From NCBI RefSeq assembly GCF_002162375.1, contig NZ_CP021425.1:1981501-2045500 (forward strand): 64,000 bases of DNA. The letters run 5' to 3'. Below the pieces are notes generated by a model that saw only the letters and a program-made list of their open reading frames with translations, searched no databases and had not been told where the DNA came from. Below are positions 1 to 9,457 of this stretch, piece after piece (within the stretch, counting starts at the first letter, position 1; the number at the start of each line of letters is the position of its first letter). A program made the position numbers and the translations under genes. This DNA is from Oleiphilus messinensis (GTDB lineage: Bacteria; Pseudomonadota; Gammaproteobacteria; Pseudomonadales; Oleiphilaceae).

Positions 1-241
1 TGCGACGCTGTTCCGGAATGATAGAACAGACCCAATCGTCTTCCGGTTTTTTTATCGTTGATCCCGGTGCAGCGTCGCTCCTATCTACCTATCTCGTGCG
101 GTAACTTGCAAGAGGCCGCGTTTGATCGTTTGAACGGTATTCCACCATTATTGACTTGTTTTGCCTCTTAAGTTATTGAAGCTATTAGGGGCCGTGCAGA
201 TAAAATGGTACAAATGTCACAATAATACAAAAGTCTAATTG
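1..241. other. gene-free left edge
   Basis: No convincing coding region is visible here on either strand. An inverted pair (GCGACGCTG near position 2 and CAGCGTCGC near 70) is widely spaced and may be chance. The stretch may be the 3' flank of a gene to the left plus the upstream region of the solute-binding protein gene at 408. Confidence 0.4.
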
Positions 242-258
242 ATTCTGTGTTACAGAAT
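242..258. promoter_or_regulatory. perfect 7-3-7 inverted repeat, possible operator
   Basis: ATTCTGT-GTT-ACAGAAT is a perfect inverted repeat with 7-bp arms, 150 bp upstream of the solute-binding protein gene at 408 and ahead of the hairpin at 342. The size and symmetry suit a dimeric repressor site. No regulator gene is visible nearby, so the function is inferred only from symmetry and position. Confidence 0.35.
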
Positions 259-341
259 TCATACTGGAAGACGTGCACAATTTTGGGATTTACTGCTAAT
301 CTTTTATAAGTCGTTAAATTTCAGGACTAATGTAAGCTGGG

Positions 342-378
342 AAGCCATGGCAGCGCGCTGCTCATGGCTTTTTTTTAC
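342..378 (+). terminator. rho-independent terminator
   Basis: A long GC-rich stem (AAGCCATG pairing with CATGGCTT, with inner GCAGC/GCTGC) is followed directly by a run of eight or nine T residues. It sits only 30 bp before the start codon at 408, so it may end an upstream transcript or attenuate entry into the solute-binding protein gene. Confidence 0.75.
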
Positions 379-407
379 CTAATAAAAATAATTCTCAGAG
401 GTAGCGA

Positions 408-2186
408 ATGAACAGATTGCGATCAAATCGTAACTACAAGGCATATAAAAAAGCGATATTGAGCAGTGTGGTTTCGATTTCTGTTGCAGCGACGGGGTTT
501 GCGGTTAGCTTGAGTGCACAAGCTGATACAGCTGCGGCACGAAAATGGGTGGATAGCGAGTTTCAGCCGTCCACACTATCCAAATCAGCACAAATGCAGG
601 AAATGGAGTGGTTTATCAAGGCCGCAGAGCCTTTCAAGGGAATGGAAATCAAGGTCTTGTCCGAGATTATTGCCACCCATGAGTACGAATCCGGGACGCT
701 GGCAAAGGCGTTCTCCGAGATTACCGGCATCAAGATTACCCATGAGATGATCCCGGAAGGGGACGTTGTCCGGACACTGGAAAAGCAAATGTATACCGGT
801 GAATCGCTTTATGATGCCTATGTCAATGATTCGGATTTGATCGGTACCCATGCACGCTACGGCCAGGTGGTCCCGCTGACAGATTTCATGAGTGGTGAAG
901 GCAAAGATGTAACTTTGCCAACCTTGGATCTGAATGATTTTATTGGGCTCGATTTTACCACGGGTATGGATGGCAAGTTATACCAGTTACCGGATCAGCA
1001 GTTCGCGAACCTTTACTGGTTCCGTTATGACTGGTTCCAGCGAGAGGATATTCGTGCCAAGTTCAAAGCGGAATACGGGTATGAGCTGGGGGTGCCGGTA
1101 AACTGGTCCGCGTATCATGATATTGCCGAGTTTTTCACCGAAAAAGTGGGTGAAATTGATGGCGTGAAAGTCTATGGCCATATGGACTATGGAAAAAAAG
1201 ATCCCTCGCTGGGATGGCGTTTCACCGACGCTTGGCTGTCAATGGCCGGGGCCGGGGATAAAGGTTTACCCAATGGAAGTCCGGTTGATGAGTGGGGGAT
1301 TCGGGTAGAGGATTGTCATCCGGTAGGTTCCTCAGTTGAGCGGGGGGGTGCCACTAATGGTCCTGCCGCCGTTTACGCTGTAAGCAAATATATCGAGTGG
1401 CTGGATAAATTTACGCCCCCGGGATCCCGAGAGATGAATTTCGGTGAGGCAGGCGCAATTCCCAAGAATGGTAATATCGCGCAACAAATGTTCTGGTATA
1501 CCGCATTTACTTCTGCAATGACTGAAACCGGTTTGCCTGTGGTTAATGACGATGGCACGCCAAAATGGCGTATGGCACCTTCACCCCATGGTGCATATTG
1601 GGAAGAAGGCATGAAACTGGGATACCAGGACACCGGTGCCTGGACATTGTTGCAAAGTACCCCGCTGGATCGTCGAAAAGCGGCTTGGTTGTATGCTCAG
1701 TTTGTTGTCTCGAAAACCGTTTCGTTGAAGAAAACGTTAACCGGATTGACGCCGATTCGAGAGTCAGACCTTCAGTCTGACGCCATGACCGAGGCAGCAC
1801 CACGCTTGGGTGGATTGGTGGAGTTTTACCGGCCACCCGCACGTAAATCCTGGACGCCAACCGGCAACAACGTACCGGACTATCCGAAACTTGCGCCGCT
1901 TTGGTGGCAGCATATCGGTGATGCATCTTCAGGTGCCAAGTCCCCTCAGTATGCGATGGATGCCCTCGCGAAGGCTCAGGACAGAGTGCTTCGCGATATT
2001 CAGAAATCCGGTATTCAGAAAACCTGCGAACCTAAAATGGCAGCCCGTAAGGATGTGAAGGGCGCAGATTATTGGCTCGCACAACCCGGGGCGCCAAAAG
2101 CGAAACTGGATAACGAGAAACCAACACCTCAGACCGTTCCATATGACAAATTGCTGGAAGCCTGGAAAGCTGGACGAGCGATGTAA
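408..2186 (+). CDS. ABC-type (family 1-like) extracellular solute-binding protein
   Basis: The 592-residue product has an N-terminal signal sequence: basic start, hydrophobic stretch about residues 17-33, and an AQA-D type cleavage near residue 39. The body resembles large periplasmic sugar or polyol binding proteins of ABC importers, with a long mature domain and conserved Trp/Tyr-rich segments. It should act in the periplasm and deliver substrate to an inner-membrane permease; the substrate cannot be read from sequence. A good ribosome site (AGAGG) lies 8 bp before the ATG at 408. No permease or ATPase gene lies downstream, so partners would be to the left of the window or elsewhere. A terminator hairpin sits just upstream, giving it its own expression unit. 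Confidence 0.75.
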   Translation: MNRLRSNRNYKAYKKAILSSVVSISVAATGFAVSLSAQADTAAARKWVDSEFQPSTLSKSAQMQEMEWFIKAAEPFKGMEIKVLSEIIATHEYESGTLAKAFSEITGIKITHEMIPEGDVVRTLEKQMYTGESLYDAYVNDSDLIGTHARYGQVVPLTDFMSGEGKDVTLPTLDLNDFIGLDFTTGMDGKLYQLPDQQFANLYWFRYDWFQREDIRAKFKAEYGYELGVPVNWSAYHDIAEFFTEKVGEIDGVKVYGHMDYGKKDPSLGWRFTDAWLSMAGAGDKGLPNGSPVDEWGIRVEDCHPVGSSVERGGATNGPAAVYAVSKYIEWLDKFTPPGSREMNFGEAGAIPKNGNIAQQMFWYTAFTSAMTETGLPVVNDDGTPKWRMAPSPHGAYWEEGMKLGYQDTGAWTLLQSTPLDRRKAAWLYAQFVVSKTVSLKKTLTGLTPIRESDLQSDAMTEAAPRLGGLVEFYRPPARKSWTPTGNNVPDYPKLAPLWWQHIGDASSGAKSPQYAMDALAKAQDRVLRDIQKSGIQKTCEPKMAARKDVKGADYWLAQPGAPKAKLDNEKPTPQTVPYDKLLEAWKAGRAM

Positions 2187-2197
2187 TGGAATAAACA

Positions 2198-2221
2198 TGG
2201 AGGCCTCTGCAGGGGCCTCCA
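2198..2221 (+). other. intergenic GC-rich hairpin
   Basis: TGGAGGCC and GGCCTCCA form a perfect 8-bp stem with an 8-nt loop between the binding-protein gene and the chemoreceptor. No T-run follows directly, so it is a weak terminator or an mRNA 3'-end stabiliser rather than a clear intrinsic terminator. Confidence 0.5.
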
Positions 2222-2246
2222 GCAGTAAGATTTTGAGGTTGATGTA

Positions 2247-4246
2247 ATGAGATTGACAGTTGGCATTAAGATTGGTGGCGGTTTTTTCCTTATCACACTC
2301 ATGCTGTTGATAGCAGGGCTGATGGGGTTTTCGGGGGCGGTCAAGCTGGGGGACTCGATTGACTATTTTGCCAACAGCGCCTGGCCCTCGGGGGACGCCG
2401 CATCGCAGTTAATATCGTCGGTTCAGAAACAGGCGACAATTACGGAAGAAGTGACTGCAGGCGTGGTGGCTGTTTCCGATACCCAGCGTAGTAGCCTGCG
2501 TGAAGCCGTCGCAGCATCAGAGCAGAGCCTTGAGAAAGTGTTGAATGCGGGGATTGCAACCGATCAACAAATGGCGGATATCAAAGGCATGTATCAACGC
2601 TATGAGCAGTCTGTTGATAAGCTGATTGGAAGCCACAAGGCCTTTGCGAATAGCCGAAATGGCGCGTTTACGCAATTAGCCGAGTTCAAGAGTTCATGAA
2701 GGTACTGGAATTCTATTCGAACAACATCTACCGTTTGCCGAATGTTGATCAAGGGGACAAGTTTGATTTAGTGACCTACTTTTTCAAAACCAAACTTGCT
2801 CTGCAAACCCGATTTTATTACATGCAGCGGTTTTTAGGTGGGGATGATCAAGAAACCATGTTGGCTGAAATGGAGTCCGCATGGGAGGATTTGTCCGATG
2901 AATCCTATGAACTGTCCGATCTGGAGTTGACCAATGCAAGTATTCGCAGCGGCAAATTTGAAGGGAAGACCTATTCGGAGCTGTTAACCAGTTCAATTGA
3001 GCAGCATAAAGTCTTTTTTGACCAGTTGATTGTTGATTTCCAAGCCTACCGCCAGGTTCGTAAGGACTATGACCAAATCAAAGTTGATACCTTAACGCAG
3101 ATCAGCCAGTTTGTAGAGAATATCGGGGATGTTGTGGTCAGTGAGACGGAGCAAGCCCGAGTTACCAAACAAAATGTATACAGCACTGTTATTATCTCGA
3201 TTGTCCTCGGGGTGATTATTGCAATATGTGCCACCCTGTTTTGTCTGGCCACTGTCGTCAAACCCATCGTTCAGGCGGGTCAGCGTATGAAGCAGATTTC
3301 AACCGGTGATGGTGACCTGACCGCCACGCTTCCGGTCAATGGCAATGACGAAATCGCATTTATGGGGCGTTATTTCAACAATTTTGTTGGCAAGATCAGA
3401 GATATTATTTCTGCGACGATCAGTATTTCAGAAAACTTGTCCGCTGCGGCCCTGCATCTCGAGTCCCTGTCCAATAAAACCAGTCATGCTACTGCTGAAC
3501 AGCAAAGCGGCAGTTCCCAGATTGCGACGGCGCTGTATGAGATGACCGCGTCATTTCAGGAGGTCGCGCAAAACGCATCGAGTGCTGAACAAGCCACGAA
3601 TGATGCGAATGCCAGTGTGAAGCAAAGCCAAACAGCGGTAACAAACAACAAAACGTCAATTGAGCGTCTTTCGTCGGATATTGTTGAAGCCAGCTCCGCA
3701 GTCAGTGCGCTCGCCGATGAAAGTGAAGCTGTCGGCAGTATCTTGAATGTCATACGGGGTATTGCTGAGCAGACAAACCTGCTTGCCCTGAATGCTGCAA
3801 TAGAAGCGGCAAGAGCAGGAGAGCAGGGGCGAGGGTTTGCAGTCGTTGCCGATGAGGTAAGAACGCTGGCGCAAAAAACCCAACAGTCTACTACGGAAAT
3901 TCAAACGGTCATTGAGGGGCTTCAATCGCGCTCACACGCAGCGGTGGATGTGATGAAAAACAGCCAGTCGCTCGCAAGTGAAAGTGTCGACTTTGCGAAT
4001 ATCGTTGACCAGCAGCTGGAGTCTGTGAATAAGGCCGTTGAGGACGTATTCCGTATGAATGCCCAGATTGCAACAGCTTCAGAGGAGCAGGCGTCCGTTG
4101 CGGAGGACATCAACCGCAATGTAACACATATCAATGACTTGTCGGAGCAAACATCCCATGATGCCCAAGCCGCGCTAAAAGCCTCCCTGGATGTAAAGCA
4201 GATGGTGGATCAGATGCGAGATTTAGTGCATCAGTTCAAAGTGTAG
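2247..4246 (+). pseudogene. methyl-accepting chemotaxis protein, frameshifted
   Basis: Two reading frames together encode one chemoreceptor of about 665 residues. The first (2247-2699) holds the N-terminal membrane helix and the start of the periplasmic sensor domain, and ends in a stop. The second is open from about 2654 and continues the sensor, a second membrane helix (about 3177-3260), a HAMP domain and the signalling domain to 4246. The signalling hairpin tip shows the typical [18 protein letters not shown] motif. The frames overlap at 2654-2699, so a small indel there breaks the gene; assembly error or a real inactivation are both possible. An ATG at 2696 could restart translation, but that product would lack the first membrane helix. 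It would sense an unknown periplasmic ligand and signal to CheA/CheW. Confidence 0.8.
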
Positions 4247-4322
4247 GGCGGGTTGCATCGCTCTACTGATTTCCAACTTATGTTGATTCAGCTCAATTGT
4301 TAAACAAATTTTACATAAACTA

Positions 4323-4345
4323 ATTGCAAATCATTATCATTGGGT
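4323..4345. promoter_or_regulatory. Fur-box-like site
   Basis: The A/T-rich stretch TGCAAATCATTATCATT resembles the Fur operator consensus built from ATAAT/ATTAT hexamers, including the ATCATTATCATT core. It lies about 35-55 bp before the bfd start codon. Fur control is the usual arrangement for bfd, so iron-starvation induction is expected. Confidence 0.65.
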
Positions 4346-4378
4346 TTAATATCCTGCCTATCAAATGAGGGCAGACTT

Positions 4379-4576
4379 ATGTTCGTATGTATTTGCAATC
4401 AGGTAACTTCCAAAGAAATTCGCCAAGCCGTTGAAAGTGGTAATCATAGTTTCGATGCGGTTCAGGAAATGCTCGGCGTCGCGAGCTGCTGTGGTCAATG
4501 TGAAGATTATGCGCGCAACTTCGTCGATGAGTTGAACGGCAATGCTTCAGTAGATCTGGCGTATTGCGCTGCATAA
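4379..4576 (+). CDS. bfd: bacterioferritin-associated ferredoxin
   Basis: The 65-residue product has the Bfd [2Fe-2S] pattern: CxC near the N terminus (VCICNQVT, residues 3-10) and CCGQC (residues 37-41). Bfd docks on bacterioferritin and passes electrons that reduce and release stored ferric iron in the cytoplasm. Length and cysteine spacing match the family. The ATG at 4379 is chosen because family members begin MYVCICN-like; an upstream in-frame start at 4340 adds residues with no family counterpart and falls inside the promoter. A Fur-box-like site lies just upstream. No bacterioferritin gene is next to it in this window. Confidence 0.9.
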   Translation: MFVCICNQVTSKEIRQAVESGNHSFDAVQEMLGVASCCGQCEDYARNFVDELNGNASVDLAYCAA

Positions 4577-4607
4577 AATCTGGCACAGCGATGATTTCCA
4601 GTACTTT

Positions 4608-5405
4608 TCACCTTTGTGGATTGGCTCGATAAAACTCAGTTCGATAGTCGTCTAATGTGCGCTCAAGTTTGCCGGAGCGTTGCAGAACCTGAAAAGCTTT
4701 GTTCAGGCGACGCAATTGTTTCTGGTTGGCCTCGCTACTTTTAAGGGCACATTGAAAGTGGTAGTGATTCAGGGTGATGGGCTGGATTGAAAACTCGTTG
4801 TGCATCATCGGCGTGATGCGAAACTGATCCAAACGAAAACCGTCGAGCGTGCCATCTCGTAATGCCGTTATCATACCCTGCGTACTACTAAAGACAGGGA
4901 GCTCAACCAAACCGGAATGCGCGAAGTCTTGAAGAATCGGGTTTTGCGGGGTCTTCTCCAGGGCACCAATAACTTTGTTGGTCAGGCCACTGTAGTGTTT
5001 AATCGTCCGTTCATCTTTTCGCGTAACCAGTACATCACTTGAAATATGAAGCTCGACCGATTGGAGCGGAAAGCTCGGGTCGGGTTGAAAATAGCCTGTA
5101 AGGTAGCATGCTCCATCTGCTTCAGACGCCTTTTCAGGTGCCAATACCGATGTTTCCGTACTTCTGTAAAACAGCGAAACTTCACCCCCCAATAATGTCG
5201 CCACAGTGATGCCAAATCGGGACATCAGTCCTCGGGGGGCTGGCTCGGTTGTTTGATACGGTGGAAAATCCGGTGAATGGATGTACAGAACATGAGTGGA
5301 TGATGAGCTCAGGGAGGGGCGAGGGACTGTTGACTCAATGGCTGCGACACCGCTGATGAAACAGCTCAGCAATCCCGCAATGAATACTGATTGTTGTCGT
5401 TTCAA
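4608..5405 (-). CDS. periplasmic substrate-binding protein (SBP_bac_3-like)
   Basis: The 265-residue product has a clear signal peptide (MKRQQSVFIAGLLSC, cleavage near residue 22). The body resembles polar amino-acid binding proteins or amidase-like periplasmic binding folds, including the late segment with LRRLNKAFQVLQRSGKLERT typical of family 3. Such orphan proteins are common in marine gammaproteobacteria, often without transporter partners. No permease or ATPase gene is beside it, and it is convergent with bfd. The ligand cannot be predicted. It could be a sensory binding protein rather than a transporter component. Confidence 0.65.
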   Translation of the reverse strand: MKRQQSVFIAGLLSCFISGVAAIESTVPRPSLSSSSTHVLYIHSPDFPPYQTTEPAPRGLMSRFGITVATLLGGEVSLFYRSTETSVLAPEKASEADGACYLTGYFQPDPSFPLQSVELHISSDVLVTRKDERTIKHYSGLTNKVIGALEKTPQNPILQDFAHSGLVELPVFSSTQGMITALRDGTLDGFRLDQFRITPMMHNEFSIQPITLNHYHFQCALKSSEANQKQLRRLNKAFQVLQRSGKLERTLDDYRTEFYRANPQR

Positions 5406-5508
5406 GGTTAAACCATCCTGCTCCTGTTGGCTCGCCCCCGAATTTTAGATCAATCCTTCGCTGAGTTCGACTCCCTGATTGAAAAATAACAGGAAGTCGA
5501 AAATCTAC

Positions 5509-6369
5509 TCAGACATAAAGATCGGGAAACAGTTTGCCAGTATAGTCCGGATCATTTTTATACGCGTCGAAATTGTCTTGTCCGCAACTTCGTAGCCAGT
5601 CTTCATCCACTAATGTTTGACCGCTTATGGCTCCCGGAATCGTCGAGAGCAGGCGAATGGCTGCGTCCGCCATAATCGCCGGGGTACGGGCGCCTTTCAT
5701 TAACGCCGGATTGCCAGCCTCAAATTCAACTGCCGCGGTTGCAATGATCGTTTTGGGCCACAGCGAATTTACTGAAATATTGAACTTCTTAAACTCCTTG
5801 GCCATCCCGATTGTCAGCATGGACATACCATACTTGGTAATGGTGTAAGGGGCATAGTTTGCGAACCACGCGGGGTCAAGGTTGAGTGGTGGTGACAAGT
5901 TGAGAATATGAGCATGCCCAGATGCTTTGAGCCAGGGCAGTGCTGCCTGGGATGCGGCCATAACAGCGCGGGTATTGACCTGGTACATCAGATCAAACCG
6001 TTTCACCGGCAGCTTCTCTACACCTTGCAATTTGATCGCTCCCGCGTTGTTGATCAGAATATCGAGGCTGCCAAAGTGATCTGCCGCTTGATCAATGCAT
6101 TCTTTTATTTGCGCTTCGTCTTGCACATTGAGTTGCAGTGGCAGTGCCTGTCCTCCTGCGCGAGTCACCTCTTCTGCGACACTGAAGATTGTACCGGGTA
6201 ATTTGGGGTGAGGCTCCGCAGACTTCGCTGCGAGCACCAGATTGGCTCCCTCAGCAGCGAGCTTTAGCGCAATTTCTCGCCCGATTCCCCGACTTGCACC
6301 GGTGATGAAGCAAGTCTTTCCTTTCAAACTCTCCGTTTGCACTGGGCTATTGGATAATTCCGAATTCAT
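5509..6369 (-). CDS. atuG: short-chain dehydrogenase of the Atu cluster (AtuG-like)
   Basis: A 286-residue SDR: the nucleotide-binding motif TGASRGIG lies at about residues 24-31, NNAG at about 106-109, and the catalytic YTITK at about 176-180. It matches the long-C-terminal SDR type called AtuG, last SDR of the acyclic terpene cluster. Position supports this: it lies downstream of atuB-C-D-E-F on the same strand, 133 bp after atuF. The exact step is uncertain; oxidation of citronellol/geraniol intermediates or a hydroxyacyl-CoA are options. The spacer to atuF carries a GGTTTTTA tandem repeat. Confidence 0.75.
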   Translation of the reverse strand: MNSELSNSPVQTESLKGKTCFITGASRGIGREIALKLAAEGANLVLAAKSAEPHPKLPGTIFSVAEEVTRAGGQALPLQLNVQDEAQIKECIDQAADHFGSLDILINNAGAIKLQGVEKLPVKRFDLMYQVNTRAVMAASQAALPWLKASGHAHILNLSPPLNLDPAWFANYAPYTITKYGMSMLTIGMAKEFKKFNISVNSLWPKTIIATAAVEFEAGNPALMKGARTPAIMADAAIRLLSTIPGAISGQTLVDEDWLRSCGQDNFDAYKNDPDYTGKLFPDLYV

Positions 6370-6461
6370 GTTGTTGCCACCTCAGGGCGTGTTGATTTGT
6401 GTCTTCTACTTTTCTATTGTTTTGTCTTTCTGACGCTTGGTCGATGCCGGCCATTTTGCAT

Positions 6462-6492
6462 GGTTTTTAGGTTTTTAGGTTTTTAGGTTTTA
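6462..6492. repeat. GGTTTTTA tandem repeat (3.9 units of 8 bp)
   Basis: Three exact GGTTTTTA units and a 7-bp fourth lie in the atuF-atuG spacer, just downstream of the atuF stop. Such a short simple repeat can change length by slippage and may affect read-through from atuF to atuG. Confidence 0.85.
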
Positions 6493-6501
6493 AGTTAAGG
6501 G

Positions 6502-8508
6502 TTATTCGGCTTTATTGATCGTGATTAGAACCTGCTTGGATTTTACCTGTTGTCCGATGCTGAGGTCGCACTCCGAGACCACGCCATCAACATCAGCTTT
6601 GATTGGGTGCTCCATCTTCATCGCTTCAATCACGACAAGTAGCTGTCCACGGCTGACCGTATCCCCCGGTTTAACTTGTACATCTACAACCGCTCCGTCC
6701 ATCGGCGCTTGAATTTTTCCACTTCCGGCACCGTTCGCTGTGACAGGAGGGGCATAACTGATTTCGGAATAGCGCTGTGTCACGCCATCAAGGTGGAGCC
6801 AGATCGATTGTCCATCCAGGTTGTAGTGGCATCGTTTACGAACGTCATTGTGTATGAAGTCCAGATAATCGCTACCCAATGAGACGACTTTCAGTCCCGT
6901 AATCTCTGAGGTATCAGGCTGTTGTTCGGAACCCTCGACAACCGGATTTTGGTGTTTTACCTCATAACCCTCAGGGGTGTACCGAATCGCAAGTTGATGT
7001 GCAGGTTCTTGCCCGCCTCCAGAACGGGTGAATCGGAACAGTTCAGGAATGCTGCCATAACGTTCCTGAGGTAAAGCGCCAGATGCGTGAGTGTGTTGCA
7101 GATTGAGGATAATCGCGGCAAGACCAAGGCTGATTTCGTCGGGTGTTCTTTCATGCAAGGACACAAGCTCGGATTCATGTTCATTGATGAATGCAGTCGT
7201 TGCATTTCCTTTTGCAAATTCAGGGTGGGCCAACAGCTCTCCCAGAAACTGCAGGTTATGTGTTACACCTAATAAACGTGTTTGTTGAACGGTCCGCAGC
7301 AGTCTGCGTCGCGCCTCTTCCCGATTTTTACCCCAGGTAATCAATTTCGCCAGCATGGGATCATAGTGTGGACTGACATGATCTGACTGGGCTATTCCGC
7401 AATCGATCCGGATTCCTTCACCTTCCAGAGGCATCCAGCTGCAGATTTCCCCGGTTTGAGGCATGAAATTCTGACTGGGGTCTTCTGCATATAAACGAAC
7501 CTCAATGGCGTGGCCGTTCAGGGCAACTTCATTTTGAGCCAACGGTAATGTCAGACCCAGAGCAATATCCAGTTGCAGTGCGACCAAATCCAGCCCGGTA
7601 ATTAACTCGGTAACCGGGTGCTCCACCTGCAGGCGCGTATTCATTTCCAGAAAGTAAAAATTCTTGTGCTCGTCCACCAGAAACTCGACCGTGCCTGCAC
7701 CTTCATATTGGCAGGATTTGGCAACGCGAACCGCAGCTTCACCCATTTTTCGGCGTAAGTCTGAATCGACGAACGGAGAGGGTGCTTCTTCGACGACTTT
7801 TTGATGGCGACGTTGTATGGAGCAATCCCGCTCGTTGAGGTACAGGGTATTGCCATGTTGGTCTGCAATAACCTGAATTTCGATATGTCGTGGTGAAATA
7901 ATTGCTCTCTCGAGAATTAAATCATCATCACCAAATGCATTGCGTGCTTCTGATCGCGCTGTTTTCAGCATCGGAATCAGTTCATCTGCCGAGTTCACCA
8001 GACGCATACCCCGACCACCACCTCCGGCAGAGGCTTTGATCATGAGTGGAAAGCCGATTCGTTGTGCTTCCCGAGTCAGATTTTCATCGCTTTGATCCTG
8101 CCCCTCATAACCTGGAACACAGGGGACATCCGCCTCGAGCATCGCGACTTTCGCGGCCCGTTTATTCCCCATCAGTTCGATCGCAGCCGGAGACGGGCCA
8201 ATAAACTTGATGTTTTGCGCCTGGCACTGTTTCGCAAACTCGGCATTTTCGGAGAGAAAGCCGTAGCCCGGATGAATTGCGTCGGCACCGGTTTTTCGGG
8301 CTGCATCCAGTATGCGGTCGATATTTAAATAGGAGTCGGCAACGTTGGCTGGACCGATGTACACCGCTTCATCTGCCGCTTGTACATGCAGTGCATTGCG
8401 ATCAGCATCGCTGAAAACGGCAACTGCGGTGAAACCGGATGATTGAATGGATTTGATAACACGCAATGCAATTTCACCACGGTTGGCGACCAGTACTTTT
8501 TCAAACAT
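6502..8508 (-). CDS. atuF: geranyl-CoA carboxylase alpha subunit (biotin carboxylase plus BCCP)
   Basis: A 668-residue acyl-CoA carboxylase alpha chain. The N-terminal two-thirds is a biotin carboxylase with an ATP-grasp domain (SAGGGGRGM glycine-rich loop at about residues 162-170, ERDCSIQRRHQK at about 227-238). The C terminus is a biotinyl domain with the EAMKMEH lysine motif near residue 633. It carboxylates biotin with bicarbonate and ATP, and its beta partner AtuC transfers the carboxyl to geranyl-CoA. The neighbouring SDR, thiolase-free gene order and TetR regulator favour the geranyl rather than methylcrotonyl enzyme (LiuD), but sequence alone does not fully separate them. Confidence 0.8.
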   Translation of the reverse strand: MFEKVLVANRGEIALRVIKSIQSSGFTAVAVFSDADRNALHVQAADEAVYIGPANVADSYLNIDRILDAARKTGADAIHPGYGFLSENAEFAKQCQAQNIKFIGPSPAAIELMGNKRAAKVAMLEADVPCVPGYEGQDQSDENLTREAQRIGFPLMIKASAGGGGRGMRLVNSADELIPMLKTARSEARNAFGDDDLILERAIISPRHIEIQVIADQHGNTLYLNERDCSIQRRHQKVVEEAPSPFVDSDLRRKMGEAAVRVAKSCQYEGAGTVEFLVDEHKNFYFLEMNTRLQVEHPVTELITGLDLVALQLDIALGLTLPLAQNEVALNGHAIEVRLYAEDPSQNFMPQTGEICSWMPLEGEGIRIDCGIAQSDHVSPHYDPMLAKLITWGKNREEARRRLLRTVQQTRLLGVTHNLQFLGELLAHPEFAKGNATTAFINEHESELVSLHERTPDEISLGLAAIILNLQHTHASGALPQERYGSIPELFRFTRSGGGQEPAHQLAIRYTPEGYEVKHQNPVVEGSEQQPDTSEITGLKVVSLGSDYLDFIHNDVRKRCHYNLDGQSIWLHLDGVTQRYSEISYAPPVTANGAGSGKIQAPMDGAVVDVQVKPGDTVSRGQLLVVIEAMKMEHPIKADVDGVVSECDLSIGQQVKSKQVLITINKAE

Positions 8509-8582
8509 TGGAATTTCCTTTAGCGATAATCTGGACGATTAAACGTGCCGTTTTCTGAGCGTTCAACCGGCAATTCAGCACC

Positions 8583-9428
8583 TTATTCGGCCCATTTAGG
8601 CTGGCGCTTCTGAATAAATGCCATTGCACCTTCGGTGGCTTCCGGACTGCGTGCCGCCTGAGCAAACTGCTCTGCACCCAGATCAAGAACCGACTCCAAA
8701 GGGGATTCCAGGGTGTTTAACAGCAGCATTTTGGTCATTGCATTGGCATCGGGGGCACAACGCTTGATTTGTGATAATACTGTTGTCAACGTTTCTGCAA
8801 TCTCTTGATCTGACGCACAGACATAGTGAGCAATTCCCAGTCGCTGGGCTTCCTGGCCATCAAACCGGGCACCGAGCAGTGCCAGACGTCTTGCCTGGGT
8901 CAAGCCTATACGTTTTACGACAAAAGGGGCGATCTGGGCAGGCGGCAGGCCCAGGCCCGTTTCGGGGAGTCCAAATTGCGCATCTGCAGCCGTAATCGCC
9001 ACGTCTGACACACAGGCCAGACCGAAGCCTCCCCCCAATGTCGCACCTTCCGTGATAACGACAACAACCTGTCGAGCAGACTGCACCTGACATAACATTC
9101 GACCAAAGGCCCGATTCAGCGTGAAGAAAGGATCTTCAGTCCCGTCATCCCTCTTGGGGCTGCTCCCGCGCGCAGAAGCCATGTCTTTGATATCGCCTCC
9201 GGCACAGAAATGTCCTGCTGCGCCGCGCAGGACGATAGCGCGAAGGTCGGGGCGTTGCTCCGCTGTGGCAAACAGGGTGGAAAGTTCCTTGACCATTTCC
9301 AGGCTCATGGCGTTTCGGGCTTTGGGCCGGTTCAGCGTAATGTGCAAAACACCTTGCTCCAAGCTTGCCTGCAGGGTATTTAAATTGTCGAAGACGCTGT
9401 TATCGTGACTGATGTCTGTCGTGCTCAT
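8583..9428 (-). CDS. atuE: enoyl-CoA hydratase/isomerase family, isohexenylglutaconyl-CoA hydratase
   Basis: A 281-residue crotonase-fold protein. The oxyanion-hole loop GHFCAGGDIKDM lies at about residues 72-83 and the second glycine-rich loop GATLGGGFGLA at about 128-138. In the Atu pathway AtuE hydrates isohexenylglutaconyl-CoA after the carboxylation step. It lies between atuD and atuF on the same strand, 30 bp after atuD, which is the order of the Pseudomonas operon. An equivalent role as methylglutaconyl-CoA hydratase (LiuC) is the main alternative. Confidence 0.78.
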   Translation of the reverse strand: MSTTDISHDNSVFDNLNTLQASLEQGVLHITLNRPKARNAMSLEMVKELSTLFATAEQRPDLRAIVLRGAAGHFCAGGDIKDMASARGSSPKRDDGTEDPFFTLNRAFGRMLCQVQSARQVVVVITEGATLGGGFGLACVSDVAITAADAQFGLPETGLGLPPAQIAPFVVKRIGLTQARRLALLGARFDGQEAQRLGIAHYVCASDQEIAETLTTVLSQIKRCAPDANAMTKMLLLNTLESPLESVLDLGAEQFAQAARSPEATEGAMAFIQKRQPKWAE

Positions 9429-9457
9429 GTGAAATATTACCTGTTAAACGTGTTTGA

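Noticed and set aside
2-78. Inverted repeat GCGACGCTG / CAGCGTCGC as terminator
   Set aside because: The arms are about 60 bp apart and no T-run follows; it may be chance.
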